DNA from: Paracoccus isoporae
GTDB taxonomy: Bacteria > Pseudomonadota > Alphaproteobacteria > Rhodobacterales > Rhodobacteraceae
Reading direction: 5' to 3'
Length of the DNA: 64,000 nt
Assembly: GCF_900101865.1 (NCBI RefSeq)
Contig: NZ_FNAH01000002.1
Location: 248,001 to 312,000 of the forward strand
Notes under the pieces: generated by a model
Database searches by the model: none
Seen by the model: only the letters and a program-made list of their open reading frames with translations
What the model was told of the DNA's origin: nothing
Shown: positions 46,902-55,732 of the stretch, piece by piece
How the letters are laid out: every line of letters begins with the position of its first letter
How positions within the stretch are numbered: the stretch's first letter is position 1
Made by a program: the position numbers and the translations under genes

Positions 46902-48203
46902 ATGCTAGAGAAATATTTCGGGCTGACAGCCCATAACACCAGCCTGCGGACGGAGGTGATCGCCGGGATCACCACCTTCCTGACCATGGCCTATATCATC
47001 TTCGTGAACCCGGACATCCTGTCCACCACCGGCATGGACCGGGACGCGGTGTTCGTGGCCACCTGCCTGGCCGCGGCGCTCGGCTCGGCGATCATGGCGC
47101 TGTGGGCGAACTGGCCCATCGGCATGGCGCCCGGCATGGGGCTGAACGCCTTCTTCGCCTTCACCGTGGTCGGCGCGCTGGGTTTCACCTGGCAGCAGGC
47201 GCTCGGCGCGGTGTTCATCTCGGGCCTGGTGTTCCTGTTTCTCTCCGTCACCGGCATCCGCCGCTGGCTGATCGCGGGGATCCCGACCTCGATGCGCAGC
47301 GCAATCGCGGCCGGGATCGGCATGTTCCTGGGCCTGATCGCGCTGAAAAGCGCGGGCGTGGTGGTCGACAACCCCGCAACGCTGGTGGGCCTGGGCGATC
47401 TGACCCAGACCGGCACGCTGCTGGCCGTGGCCGGGTTCTTCATCATCGCCGCACTTGATGCGCTGAAGGTGCGCGGCTCGATCCTGATCGGCATCCTTGC
47501 CGTGACCGTGCTGTCCATCGCGCTTGGCGTGTCGGCCTTCGGCGGCGTCATCTCCATGCCGCCCTCGATGATGCCGACCTTCATGCAGCTTGATCTGGCG
47601 GGCGCGCTGACCGTGGGGATCTTCCATGTCATCCTGGTCATGGTGCTGGTCGAGGTGTTCGACGCCACCGGCACGCTGATCGGCGTGGCCAAGCGCGCCG
47701 GGCTGCTGACCGAGGGGCCGGCCCATACCAACAAGGGGCTCAGCCGCGCGCTGATGGCCGATTCCACCGCGATCCTGGCCGGTTCGGTCCTGGGCACCAG
47801 CTCGACCACCGCCTATGTCGAAAGCGCCTCGGGCGTGCAGGCGGGCGGGCGCACCGGGCTGACCGCGCTTGTCGTGGCCGTGCTGTTCCTGCTGGCGATG
47901 TTCTTTGCGCCGCTGGCAGGTTCTGTCCCGCCCTACGCCACCGCGCCGGCGCTGCTCTACGTCGCCTGCCTGATGGTGCGCGAATTCTCCGAGATCGCCT
48001 GGGAGGATGTGACGGAATCCGCCCCGGCCGTGCTGACCGCGCTGATGATGCCCTTCACCTATTCCATCGCCAACGGTCTGGCCTTCGGCTTTGTCAGCTA
48101 TGCGCTGATCAAGCTGGCGACGGGCCGGGCGCGCGAGGTGCATCTGGCGACCTGGATCGTCGCGGCGCTGTTCGTGATCCGCTTCGCCTTCTTCGCCGAA
48201 TAG
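46902..48203 (+). CDS. NCS2-type purine permease (AzgA-like)
   Basis: Inner-membrane proton symporter of 433 residues, the usual AzgA/GhxP length, with about 12-14 hydrophobic segments. Motifs: GITTFLTMAYIIFVNPDIL, APGMGLNAFFAFTVV, FDATGTLIGVAKRAG and SSTTAYVESASGVQAGGRTG. The subfamily imports hypoxanthine, guanine or adenine rather than xanthine or urate; the guanine deaminase gene next door favours guanine/hypoxanthine. TGGGAGGAG fixes the start at 46902; the frame is open to 46710 without support. Confidence 0.92.
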   Translation: MLEKYFGLTAHNTSLRTEVIAGITTFLTMAYIIFVNPDILSTTGMDRDAVFVATCLAAALGSAIMALWANWPIGMAPGMGLNAFFAFTVVGALGFTWQQALGAVFISGLVFLFLSVTGIRRWLIAGIPTSMRSAIAAGIGMFLGLIALKSAGVVVDNPATLVGLGDLTQTGTLLAVAGFFIIAALDALKVRGSILIGILAVTVLSIALGVSAFGGVISMPPSMMPTFMQLDLAGALTVGIFHVILVMVLVEVFDATGTLIGVAKRAGLLTEGPAHTNKGLSRALMADSTAILAGSVLGTSSTTAYVESASGVQAGGRTGLTALVVAVLFLLAMFFAPLAGSVPPYATAPALLYVACLMVREFSEIAWEDVTESAPAVLTALMMPFTYSIANGLAFGFVSYALIKLATGRAREVHLATWIVAALFVIRFAFFAE

Positions 48204-48285
48204 GCGCATGACAGGATGCGGGCCGCCGGAAACGCCACGCGGCCCGCATCGCCCGACACATCCTTTCCTGACACCGGACCGAGAC

Positions 48286-49587
48286 ATGACCCAGAAAGCG
48301 AAACGGATCCTGCTGCGCGGACGCCTGCTGGATTTCAGCGCCGAACCACAGGGCCCCGGGGATCGCGACGCCATCCGCTATGTCGAGGACGGCGCCATCC
48401 TGATCGCGGAGGGCATCATCGCGGCGTCGGGCAGCCATGCCGAGGTCGCGGCCAAGGCGCATGACGCGCGCGAGATCGACCACCGCCCGCATCTGCTGAT
48501 GCCCGGTTTCATCGACACGCATCTGCATTTTCCGCAGGTCCAGGTCATCGCCTCCTGGGGGGCGCAGCTTCTGGACTGGCTGAACAACTACACCTTCCCC
48601 GAGGAAACCCGCTTCGCCGATGCGGAACACTGCGCGGCGATGGCGGGGCAGTTCTTCGACCTCATCACCAGCCACGGCACCACCACCGCCGCGGCCTATT
48701 GCTCGGTCCACCCGGCCTCGGTCGAGGCCTATTTCACCGAAGCCGCGCGGCGCAACATGCGCATGATCGGCGGCAAGGTGATGATGGACCGCAATGCGCC
48801 CGACGGGCTGCGCGACACGCCGCAATCGAGCTATGACGACAGCAAGGCGCTGATCGCCAAATGGCACGGCACCGGGCGCGCGCAGTACGCCATCACCCCG
48901 CGCTTCGCGATCACCTCGACGCCCGAGCAGTTGGAGATGGCCGGCGCACTCGTGGCCGAGCATCCCGAGTGCTACGTCCAGACCCATCTGAGCGAAAACC
49001 ACGACGAGATCGCCTTTACCGCCGAGTTGTATCCCGACGCGCCTGACTATCTCGGCGTCTATGAGCGCTACGGGCTGCTGCATGAGAGATCGCTGCTGGG
49101 TCACGCCATCCATCTGAAACCGCGTGAGATCGACCTGCTGGCCCAGACCGGGGCGAAGCCTGTCTTCTGCCCGACCTCGAACCTGTTCCTTGGCAGCGGG
49201 CTGTTCGACGATGCGGGACTGCGCGGGCGCGGCATCACCAACGCGATTGCCACCGATATTGGCGGCGGCACCAGCTATTCCATGCTGCGCACGCTGGATG
49301 AGGGCTACAAGATCCTGCAATTGCAGAACCAGAAGCTGCACCCGCTGCGCGCCTTTCACTGGATCACCCGCGGCAATGCTGTGGCCCTGGGGCTGGAGGA
49401 CCGGATCGGGACGCTCGCCGCGGGCAGCGAGGCCGATATCGTGGTGCTGGATGCGCGCGCCACGCCCGCCATGGCGCTGCGGATGGAACGGGCGGAGACG
49501 CTGTCCGAGGAGTTGTTCGTGCTGCAGACGCTCGGGGATGACCGCGCCATCGCGCAGGTCTATGTCGCCGGGACTGCGCAAAAATGA
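48286..49587 (+). CDS. guaD: Guanine deaminase
   Basis: Zinc amidohydrolase of 433 residues converting guanine to xanthine, which XdhAB then oxidises to urate. Metal ligands appear in GFIDTHLHFPQ, the conserved QTHLSENHDE and GHAIHL segments, and the Asp in ATDIGGGTSYSM. The start at 48286 (MTQKAKR) gives the family length; the longer frame to 48208 adds a Pro-rich stretch. It lies 82 nt after the permease and ends the purine cluster. Confidence 0.94.
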   Translation: MTQKAKRILLRGRLLDFSAEPQGPGDRDAIRYVEDGAILIAEGIIAASGSHAEVAAKAHDAREIDHRPHLLMPGFIDTHLHFPQVQVIASWGAQLLDWLNNYTFPEETRFADAEHCAAMAGQFFDLITSHGTTTAAAYCSVHPASVEAYFTEAARRNMRMIGGKVMMDRNAPDGLRDTPQSSYDDSKALIAKWHGTGRAQYAITPRFAITSTPEQLEMAGALVAEHPECYVQTHLSENHDEIAFTAELYPDAPDYLGVYERYGLLHERSLLGHAIHLKPREIDLLAQTGAKPVFCPTSNLFLGSGLFDDAGLRGRGITNAIATDIGGGTSYSMLRTLDEGYKILQLQNQKLHPLRAFHWITRGNAVALGLEDRIGTLAAGSEADIVVLDARATPAMALRMERAETLSEELFVLQTLGDDRAIAQVYVAGTAQK

Positions 49588-49630
49588 TGATTGCCCCGAC
49601 GCCTGCGACATGATCGCAGGCCCGCAGCGA

Positions 49631-50266
49631 TCACCGGTTCTGAAGCCCCATCCGCGTGGCATGCCAGGCGGCCTCGGCGCGCGAGCCGATGCCCAGCTTG
49701 CGATAGATGATCTTGATGTAACCGGCCACCGTCGTCTCCGCGATGCCCATGATCTGCGCCACCTCACCATTGCGCAGCCCGCGTGCGATCAGGCTCAGCA
49801 CCTCGCTTTCACGCTCGGTCAGATGGGCGGTGGGCTCGGCGGCCGGGCCGGTATGGCGGAAATGATCCATGATCCGCCGCGCGATCGCGGGCGACAGCGC
49901 CGGCAGGCCGTGGGAAAGCTGGCCGAGCTGATGGATCAGCACCGCCTCGGCATTCTCCTTCAACAAATACCCGTCTGCCCCGGCCGAAAGCGCGGCGACA
50001 ACGCTGGCATCGTCGCCCATCACCGTCGTCACCACGCAGATCGCGGCGGAGGATTTGGCCCGCAACTGGCGCAGCACATCGAGGCCCGAGCCATCGGGCA
50101 GACCTAGATCGATCAGCGCCAGGTCGAGCGGCCGCTCGAGGAGGCGCTGTGCAGCGCGCACCGAATCCGCCCCGGAAATCGCGGCCTCGGGAAAGGCCCG
50201 CGCGGCGATGTCGCTCAGCCAGGCGCGGGTCTCGGCGATGTCCTCGACGATCAGAACATGCTTCAC
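49631..50266 (-). CDS. Two-component response regulator, NarL/LuxR family
   Basis: Regulator of 211 residues: receiver domain with phosphoacceptor D53 (ALIDLGLPDG), acidic E8/D9 and the conserved Lys in YLLKENA, then a LuxR-type helix-turn-helix (LTERESEVLSLIARGLRNGEVA) at about 147-205. The GTG at 50266 overlaps the kinase stop in a GTGA; the longer in-frame ATG at 50359 lies inside the kinase gene and would add a non-homologous basic stretch. Targets are unknown; the Slam-lipoprotein pair on the other side of the kinase gene is the nearest candidate. Confidence 0.9.
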   Translation of the reverse strand: MKHVLIVEDIAETRAWLSDIAARAFPEAAISGADSVRAAQRLLERPLDLALIDLGLPDGSGLDVLRQLRAKSSAAICVVTTVMGDDASVVAALSAGADGYLLKENAEAVLIHQLGQLSHGLPALSPAIARRIMDHFRHTGPAAEPTAHLTERESEVLSLIARGLRNGEVAQIMGIAETTVAGYIKIIYRKLGIGSRAEAAWHATRMGLQNR

Positions 50267-52449
50267 GGCTGGGCCTTTCTGTCGGCTGCGCTGAGCGGCA
50301 GGGTGGCGGAGAGCCTTGTCCCCTGCGCGTCGGTCTGAACCGAGAAGCTGCCCTGGCATTGCGCGACCCGCTCGCGCAGATTGACGAAGCCGTTGCCGGG
50401 CCGGATGTGGTCCGGGTCGAATCCCGACCCGTCATCGGCTAGCAGGAGCGACAGCGCCGCCTCGGCACCCGTCCCGCTGGCGGTGATGCGGATCATGGCC
50501 GTCCCGGCCCCGGCATGGCGCAGAAGATTGCTGACCCCTTCGCGCAGGAACGCCCGCAGCGTATGGGCGCGGCGCGGCGACAGGCTGACGCCGGGCGGGG
50601 CCTCGGCCTGCCAGTCGAGCGCCAGGCCCGCCGCGTCCAGATGGTCGGCAATCTCGGCGCGCAGATCGGCCAGGAGCCGCGCCAGATCCCAGCTTTCATG
50701 CGCCGGGTTGGAGATGATCTCGCGCAGATCGGACAGGGTCTGACGGATCAGCAGGTTCTTGCGCTCCACCCCGCTCGAATGCAGCGCGCTGAGCAGCAGC
50801 ACCCCGATATTGTCATGCATGTCGCGATTGATGCGCCCGCGCTCGGCGTTGACTGCGTCGCGATAGGTGCGGTGCTGGTCGATGGCGCCGCCGATCACCC
50901 CGGCCAGGCGGCGGCTGGCGTTCAGATCGCGCGAGGAAAACAGCCGCCGCCCCTGCATCGCCCATTGCAGGCGGATCGCCGGCAGGTCGTCCACCGCCGG
51001 AAACACCATCCCCTCGCCCTCGCGCTCCAGCACCGCGGCCGGCCGTGCCTCCTGCAGCACGGCGACGGAGAGCGGGTCGAACCGCCTGCGCAGCAGCGTG
51101 CACAGCCGCGCGATGCGGGTATCGCGGTCCTCGGCCTGGGCGATCTCGGTGATCTCGGTGAACATCGCCTCGGCCGAGGGCGGGTTCTCGCGCCGGAGCC
51201 AGCCGGACATACGGCGGCGGACCGGCAGATAGACGATCGCGACGAGCGCAAGCGACGCGGCCAGGGCGGCGGCGTGATCCAGCGACAGCACCATCACCAG
51301 CACCGCGTCCTGCCCCAGCATCATCCCCATGCCGAGCCCGTAGAAGAGCAGCCGGAACGACCAGTCGGTCAGGTCGAATAGCCGGTACCGCATCACACCG
51401 AGGCCGAGCCCGGCATAGATCACCAGGAACAGCAGGAAAGCGGTGCTCTGCGCCAGGATCGGCGGCTGGCCGATCAGCACCGGCACGATGACCGTCAGCA
51501 CGAATCCGCCCGCGCCGAGCGCGATGGACAGCCCGAACCAGCCCAGCATCGCGCGGGCGCGCGGATCGCGCCGGTTGACCCAGACCTGCACCGCTAGCGC
51601 CGCCAGCAGAACCAGCATGGCCAGCGCGACAAGACCCTGCAGCATGGGTACGAAGCGGGGCCATTGAATGAACTCCATCCAGATGATCGCGGCCGAGATC
51701 ATCAGCGCGGGCAGGGCGGTCAGGGCTCCGCGCACCAGCCGGCGCGGATAGATCAGGAACAGCGTGACCATGCCGATGCCGAAGGTCATCGTGCCGATCC
51801 CGTTGATGCGGCTGGCGGTGCCGAAGACCGGCAGCGACAGCGCCAGTTCGCGGCTGCTGTACAGCGCGGCCGCCTGGGCGGCCAGGGCCAGCCCCAGACC
51901 GGCCAGCGACAGCATCCAGGCCGCCGGGTCATGCAGGCGCAGCGCCAGCACCCAGGCCCCGAACCACAGCCCGGCCAGGGCCACCAGCAATTGTGTCCAG
52001 AAGGCGATGGGCAGATCGGATAGCGGCCGCACCGGCACGGGCGTCACCACCAGGTTCATCGGGTCGGAGCCGGTGCCAGTGGCGTAAGTGATCTCGACCT
52101 CGCCGCCCGACAGCGCGCTGTGCAGCGCGGATTGCCGGGCGAAGAACCCCGACATCGCGCCGCCCGACCCCAGCATGTCCGGCTCTTCGATCAGGTCGGC
52201 GGCACGCAGCGCGACCGGCGCCCCGCGCTGCGGCGCGATCTGCAGGATCTCGGCACCGGCGGGCAGGGCGCGGGACGGCCCGGCCGGGTCCACGGACAGC
52301 GCAACCGCACGCCCGGTGTCCGGATCGCCGTGCAGGCTGACCCCCAGCCAGGGCTGGCTCAGCGCCAGCCACAGCAGCAAGGCCGCATTCAGCAGCCCCA
52401 GAATGACCGCCGTTGTCAGCACCGTTCCCGGGGCGATCAGCTTGACCAC
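50263..52449 (-). CDS. Membrane sensor histidine kinase with PDZ-like domain (ComP/DesK-like)
   Basis: Sensor kinase of 728 residues. Order: one membrane segment (about 8-30), a periplasmic PDZ-like domain (LGVSLHGDPDTGRAVALSV then LPAGAEILQIAP), about eight further membrane segments (about 155-400), a linker, and a HisKA_3 kinase core with phospho-acceptor H545 in NRDMHDNIGVLLLS. ATP-binding motifs include DDGSGFDPDH and NGFVNLRERV. I prefer the GTG at 52449 because GGGAGG lies six bases before it; ATGs at 52482, 52506 and 52623 are longer alternatives without a good site. The layout resembles Bacillus ComP. The signal is unknown. Confidence 0.85.
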   Translation of the reverse strand: MVKLIAPGTVLTTAVILGLLNAALLLWLALSQPWLGVSLHGDPDTGRAVALSVDPAGPSRALPAGAEILQIAPQRGAPVALRAADLIEEPDMLGSGGAMSGFFARQSALHSALSGGEVEITYATGTGSDPMNLVVTPVPVRPLSDLPIAFWTQLLVALAGLWFGAWVLALRLHDPAAWMLSLAGLGLALAAQAAALYSSRELALSLPVFGTASRINGIGTMTFGIGMVTLFLIYPRRLVRGALTALPALMISAAIIWMEFIQWPRFVPMLQGLVALAMLVLLAALAVQVWVNRRDPRARAMLGWFGLSIALGAGGFVLTVIVPVLIGQPPILAQSTAFLLFLVIYAGLGLGVMRYRLFDLTDWSFRLLFYGLGMGMMLGQDAVLVMVLSLDHAAALAASLALVAIVYLPVRRRMSGWLRRENPPSAEAMFTEITEIAQAEDRDTRIARLCTLLRRRFDPLSVAVLQEARPAAVLEREGEGMVFPAVDDLPAIRLQWAMQGRRLFSSRDLNASRRLAGVIGGAIDQHRTYRDAVNAERGRINRDMHDNIGVLLLSALHSSGVERKNLLIRQTLSDLREIISNPAHESWDLARLLADLRAEIADHLDAAGLALDWQAEAPPGVSLSPRRAHTLRAFLREGVSNLLRHAGAGTAMIRITASGTGAEAALSLLLADDGSGFDPDHIRPGNGFVNLRERVAQCQGSFSVQTDAQGTRLSATLPLSAADRKAQP

Positions 52450-52508
52450 AGGCCACCTCCCGACGACCGACGCCCGCAGCATGCAGGCTAATCTTCTGAT
52501 AATCATGC

Positions 52509-52514
52509 TATAAT
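52509..52514 (+). promoter_or_regulatory. Possible -10 element (TATAAT)
   Basis: A consensus TATAAT lies in the divergent gap, 96 nt before the surface lipoprotein start. No good -35 stands 17 bp upstream, and the local AT-richness also permits a promoter for the kinase on the other strand. A CCCCCTG/CAGGGGG inverted repeat follows at about 52525-52540. Confidence 0.3.
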
Positions 52515-52610
52515 CATCTCCCCACCCCCTGAACAGGGGGGCGACGGGACGCGGCCCGTAGCGGAAGATAGCCCATGCCCCCGAGACGGGGCGATGACTG
52601 GAGTGAGGGA

Positions 52611-53333
52611 ATGCGCAAGACACAGATGGCGAAGCTTTTCGCGGCGATGCTGGCGGTGACGGCCCTGGCCGGCTGCCTGGGCAGCAACAGCAGCAATAAT
52701 GGCGGCGGTGGCGGCGGTGGTGGCGGCGGCGGCGGACCGAAGCCTGCCAAGCCGTCGGATTACCAGGCCGCGCTCGATGCGGTGCAGGCCGAGGCGCCCA
52801 CCGGCGACATGCCGACGCGGATCAAGGCCGATTACAGCGGCCAGCTCCGCGTCGAGGGGCGGCGCACGAATTCGCCCGATCTCGTCGGCACCGCGTATGG
52901 CGACGTGAATGTGAAGGTGAACTGGACAGATGGCCAGCCGGCCAGCCAGAACCCGTTCACCGGCACGATCTCCAATATCTCCGGGACGCTGGTGCCGGGG
53001 CAGAAAGGCGACATCTCGGGCGAGCTGAAGGTCGATCCGAAGATGGGTCCGGCGATCGGGCGGGTGGTGCTGGACACCTCCAAGCTGCCGAAGATACCGG
53101 GCGTGCCGGCGGTGACCGCGGCCAGCGGTTCGGCGGCAATCCCGATGTCGGGACAGCTTCAGGTGGACGGCAAGTCCTACGACACCAACCTGACGCTGGG
53201 CGGCGCCTTCTTCGGCAAGGGCGGCAAGTCCATCACCGGGCCCGCCGTGGGCGGCATAAGGGAGGTCGGCTCCAAGAACCCGGCGCTGTTCGACGGGGCC
53301 CTGACCGGGGATTACTATCTCAAGAAGAAATGA
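52611..53333 (+). CDS. Putative Slam-dependent surface lipoprotein (TbpB-like barrel)
   Basis: Lipoprotein of 240 residues. The signal ends in a lipobox, ALAGC, with lipidated C22. A linker of Ser/Asn and twelve consecutive Gly (residues 31-42) follows. The C-terminal half, with alternating strands such as SGQLQVDGKSYDTNLTLGGAFFG and a final GALTGDYYLKKK, looks like the small 8-stranded barrel of TbpB/HpuA-type Neisserial surface lipoproteins. GGAGTGAGGG precedes the start. The next gene, overlapping by 4 nt, is a Slam-type translocator, the usual partner that displays such proteins on the cell surface. Ligand unknown; iron or haem carriers are typical in the family. Confidence 0.72.
   Translation: MRKTQMAKLFAAMLAVTALAGCLGSNSSNNGGGGGGGGGGGGPKPAKPSDYQAALDAVQAEAPTGDMPTRIKADYSGQLRVEGRRTNSPDLVGTAYGDVNVKVNWTDGQPASQNPFTGTISNISGTLVPGQKGDISGELKVDPKMGPAIGRVVLDTSKLPKIPGVPAVTAASGSAAIPMSGQLQVDGKSYDTNLTLGGAFFGKGGKSITGPAVGGIREVGSKNPALFDGALTGDYYLKKK
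52701..52736 (+). repeat. Twelve-codon glycine tract
   Basis: Twelve GGN codons in a row encode the flexible linker after the lipidated Cys. Such trinucleotide tracts can change length by slippage, in steps that keep the frame. Confidence 0.7.
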
Positions 53334-54673
53334 CTCCCCGCCCGATCGGCGAGGGACATCTCCGGGCCGGACGGGGTGCGACCGGCCCGGCCCGGAGACG
53401 CAGCGGGCCGGCCGGGTTGTTCCGGCTGGCCGTTGCGTTGGTGGTGACGGGGTGGATGAGCCTTCTGCCCGCCGCGGCCACGGCCGAGCCCCTGTCGCCG
53501 CCAACCGCCAGCGGCGCGGGACAGGGGCTCGGCACAGGCACATCCGATCAGGCGCAGGCGCTGCGCGAGGAAATCGCGCGCCTGGCCGCCGCGGGTCGGC
53601 TGCGGGCGATGATCCCGCTGCTCGAACGGCTTCTGAGTCTCGACCCCTCCGACGGCCCGGCGCGGCTGCAACTGGCCACCGCCCTGGCCGAGACCGGGCA
53701 GGACGACCGCGCCCGGCACCACTACCGCATGGTGCGGGGCGCGCGCGATCTGCCGCCCGAGATCCGTGACCACGTGGACGCCAGCCTCGGCGCGCTCGAC
53801 CGGCGCCGGAACTGGGAAGGATATTTCCGCTTCGCCACCATCCGCGAGACCAACCCCGCCCAGCAGACCGAGGTGACCGGCTTCACCCTGGGCGGGCTGG
53901 ATTACGTCATCCGCGAGGCGGATCGGGCGAAACCGGCCCAGGGGGTGGATGTCGGGCTTGGCGTCGCGCTGTTGCCGCCGCTCGCGCCGGATCTGCGCGC
54001 CCGGCTGGGCCTGCGCCTTGACGCGCAGATCTTCGACGGCGACGCCCCTGACGACGTGACCGCGCGGCTGTCCGCCGGCCTGCTGCGCTTTGCCGATCGG
54101 GGCCAGCGGTTCAGCGTCGAGATCTATGGCGCCGAGCGGCGACTCGACGACGACCCCTATACGCGGACGCGCGGGGTGGAGCTGGCCTATTCGCGGATGC
54201 TGGGGCAGCGCAGCGCCGCATATCTGCGCCTTTCCGCCGAGCGCGAGGACCATGTGGGCACGCCGTTCCATGTCGGGACCCGCGCCGCGAGCCTGACCCT
54301 GTCGCGCGTCATCAGCCCGCAATTGAGCGTTTATGGCGGGCTGCGGCTGGAAGGCCGCCAAAGCGGAGATCCGGGTCTCGCCGGCGCCGGCGCCTCGGTC
54401 AGCCTCGGCGGGCAATACCAGTTCGAGGGCGGCTACCGGCTGGGCCTGACCCTGTTCCATGAGCGCAACCGCTATGACGGCCGCCACGCGCTGTTCGGCA
54501 TCCCGCGCAAGGACCGCCGCAGCATCGTGACCCTGCAGATCGGCAACAGCAACCTGTCGCTCGGAGGCTTCTCGCCCACGCTGAATCTCGGCTATGAGCG
54601 GCAGAGATCCACCATCCCGTTCAATCGCTACCGAAACCTGACCGCGTCAATCGGGCTGACGCGGGAGTTTTGA
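53330..54673 (+). CDS. Slam-type surface lipoprotein assembly modifier (DUF560)
   Basis: Outer-membrane protein of 447 residues. Order: signal segment (LFRLAVALVVTGW... ATA), a short TPR-like helical periplasmic region at about 75-160 (REEIARLAAAGRLRAMIPLL, ARLQLATALAETGQDDRARHHY), then a beta-barrel from about 165 to the end with a terminal Phe (IGLTREF). This two-part layout and the closing NRYRNLTASIGLT are those of Slam proteins, which move specific lipoproteins through the outer membrane. It starts in an ATGA overlap with its likely client gene. Slam biology is described chiefly in Neisseria and relatives, so an alphaproteobacterial pair is of interest. Family call fairly sure; client match inferred. 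Confidence 0.75.
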   Translation: MTPRPIGEGHLRAGRGATGPARRRSGPAGLFRLAVALVVTGWMSLLPAAATAEPLSPPTASGAGQGLGTGTSDQAQALREEIARLAAAGRLRAMIPLLERLLSLDPSDGPARLQLATALAETGQDDRARHHYRMVRGARDLPPEIRDHVDASLGALDRRRNWEGYFRFATIRETNPAQQTEVTGFTLGGLDYVIREADRAKPAQGVDVGLGVALLPPLAPDLRARLGLRLDAQIFDGDAPDDVTARLSAGLLRFADRGQRFSVEIYGAERRLDDDPYTRTRGVELAYSRMLGQRSAAYLRLSAEREDHVGTPFHVGTRAASLTLSRVISPQLSVYGGLRLEGRQSGDPGLAGAGASVSLGGQYQFEGGYRLGLTLFHERNRYDGRHALFGIPRKDRRSIVTLQIGNSNLSLGGFSPTLNLGYERQRSTIPFNRYRNLTASIGLTREF

Positions 54674-55000
54674 TGTCTGCGGCGTGCGATTGCGCGAAAA
54701 TACTCCTGTCGCGTTGCGGGATCGAAGTTGGGCTTCGGTCTGGGGCGTCTTTTCCGTCCAGGACTGCGAAGCGATGCGATGCGCAGCACCTTCGGCGGCT
54801 TCGACAGCCGGCTTGCCGTGACTGATCGGCTCTGAAAAACCCGCGAGCCGGTCGACGACGTCGATCGGGATGTCCTGCTTGCCCCAGTCCTTTTAACTCC
54901 ATGCGCCGGCGACGGCCAGAATTTGACGGATTGGTGCTCTGCGATCCTACAAAGTGAATTCGGAACGGCAAAGCAGTCTTGACCTACACTCAAAATAGTA
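54674..55000. other. Gap at the left edge of the accessory region
   Basis: These 327 nt hold no gene I can support. The minus strand has short open stretches without any recognisable domain, possibly the remains of a gene. GC falls toward the right end, where the DNA becomes AT-rich (about 54980-55025). No copy of the tRNA-Ser 3' end is seen here, so the left island boundary is not defined. Confidence 0.5.
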
Positions 55001-55732
55001 ATGACCAAAATAAAAATAAGTGACGCAATGCAGGAACTCAGCAAATATTCACATCCCGCTCTTGCGGTCGATATCGTTGCCTTGTGCGTCCGGGATGCGG
55101 GACTCCACTGCCTGCTCATCCGGCGCGTGGATATTGATGTCGTTGGCGGTGACTGGGCTCTGCCCGGCGCCTTTGTTCACAAGGGGCAGCCCCTTGAAGA
55201 GGCGATTGGCCGAGCGGCGCAAACCAAGGCCGGAATAGGCGACCTTCATCTCGAACAATTGGCGGTCTACGGTGATCCGGGCCGGGACCCTCGAGGTCAC
55301 GTCGTGTCGATCGCATGGCTGGCCATCGCGCCGGAAGCCGCCTTCCGAAGCCGGATGGCGGCGCGGCATGATCTGACGCTGGCGCGTGTCCAGATGGACG
55401 AGAACCATACTTTCCGTGCCATCGTGACGGATGAGGCCGGAGCCCCGATGCGACTGGCTTTTGACCATGAGGCCATTCTGGCGGATGCGGTCCGTCGGTT
55501 GCGGGCGAGAATAGAATACGGACCTGTCGGCTTTGCCTTCCTGCCGAAGCGCTTCACCCTGCGAGATGTGCAGGAGGTCCATGAGGTTGTTCTCGGACGG
55601 TCGCTGGCCAAGCCGGCTTTTCGGCGCAAGCTGCTGGATCACCATCCTCTTCGCGCGACCGGGGAGCATGAAACCGGGCACGCATTCCGACCGGCAGAAT
55701 TCTATGAGCTCGACGGGGACAGCCAGTCATGA
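55001..55732 (+). CDS. NrtR-like regulator with degenerate Nudix domain
   Basis: Protein of 243 residues. Residues about 20-160 form a Nudix fold (ALAVDIVALCV, LLIRRV, WALPGAF), but the Nudix box at 56-79 is dead: where REuxEExG is expected, the sequence has R71-A72-A73-Q74-T75-K76-A77-G78, so all three metal-binding Glu are missing. Residues about 165-240 match the winged-helix C-terminus of NrtR regulators (GFAFLPKRFTLRDVQEVHE, FRRKLLDHH). NrtR proteins bind ADP-ribose and repress NAD-related genes. Its stop overlaps the first glycohydrolase gene (ATGA), so it probably controls this operon in response to ADP-ribose. The start may instead be the ATG at 55028; neither has a strong ribosome-binding site. 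Confidence 0.82.
   Translation: MTKIKISDAMQELSKYSHPALAVDIVALCVRDAGLHCLLIRRVDIDVVGGDWALPGAFVHKGQPLEEAIGRAAQTKAGIGDLHLEQLAVYGDPGRDPRGHVVSIAWLAIAPEAAFRSRMAARHDLTLARVQMDENHTFRAIVTDEAGAPMRLAFDHEAILADAVRRLRARIEYGPVGFAFLPKRFTLRDVQEVHEVVLGRSLAKPAFRRKLLDHHPLRATGEHETGHAFRPAEFYELDGDSQS

Noticed and set aside
54674-55000. Left attachment-site copy of the tRNA-Ser 3' end
   Set aside because: Only a weak partial similarity (around 54716-54735) was seen; not good enough to call a direct repeat.
54621-55119. Minus-strand open frames between the Slam gene and the NrtR-like gene
   Set aside because: Considered as a transposase relic, but no transposase motif can be recognised; left as unexplained sequence.
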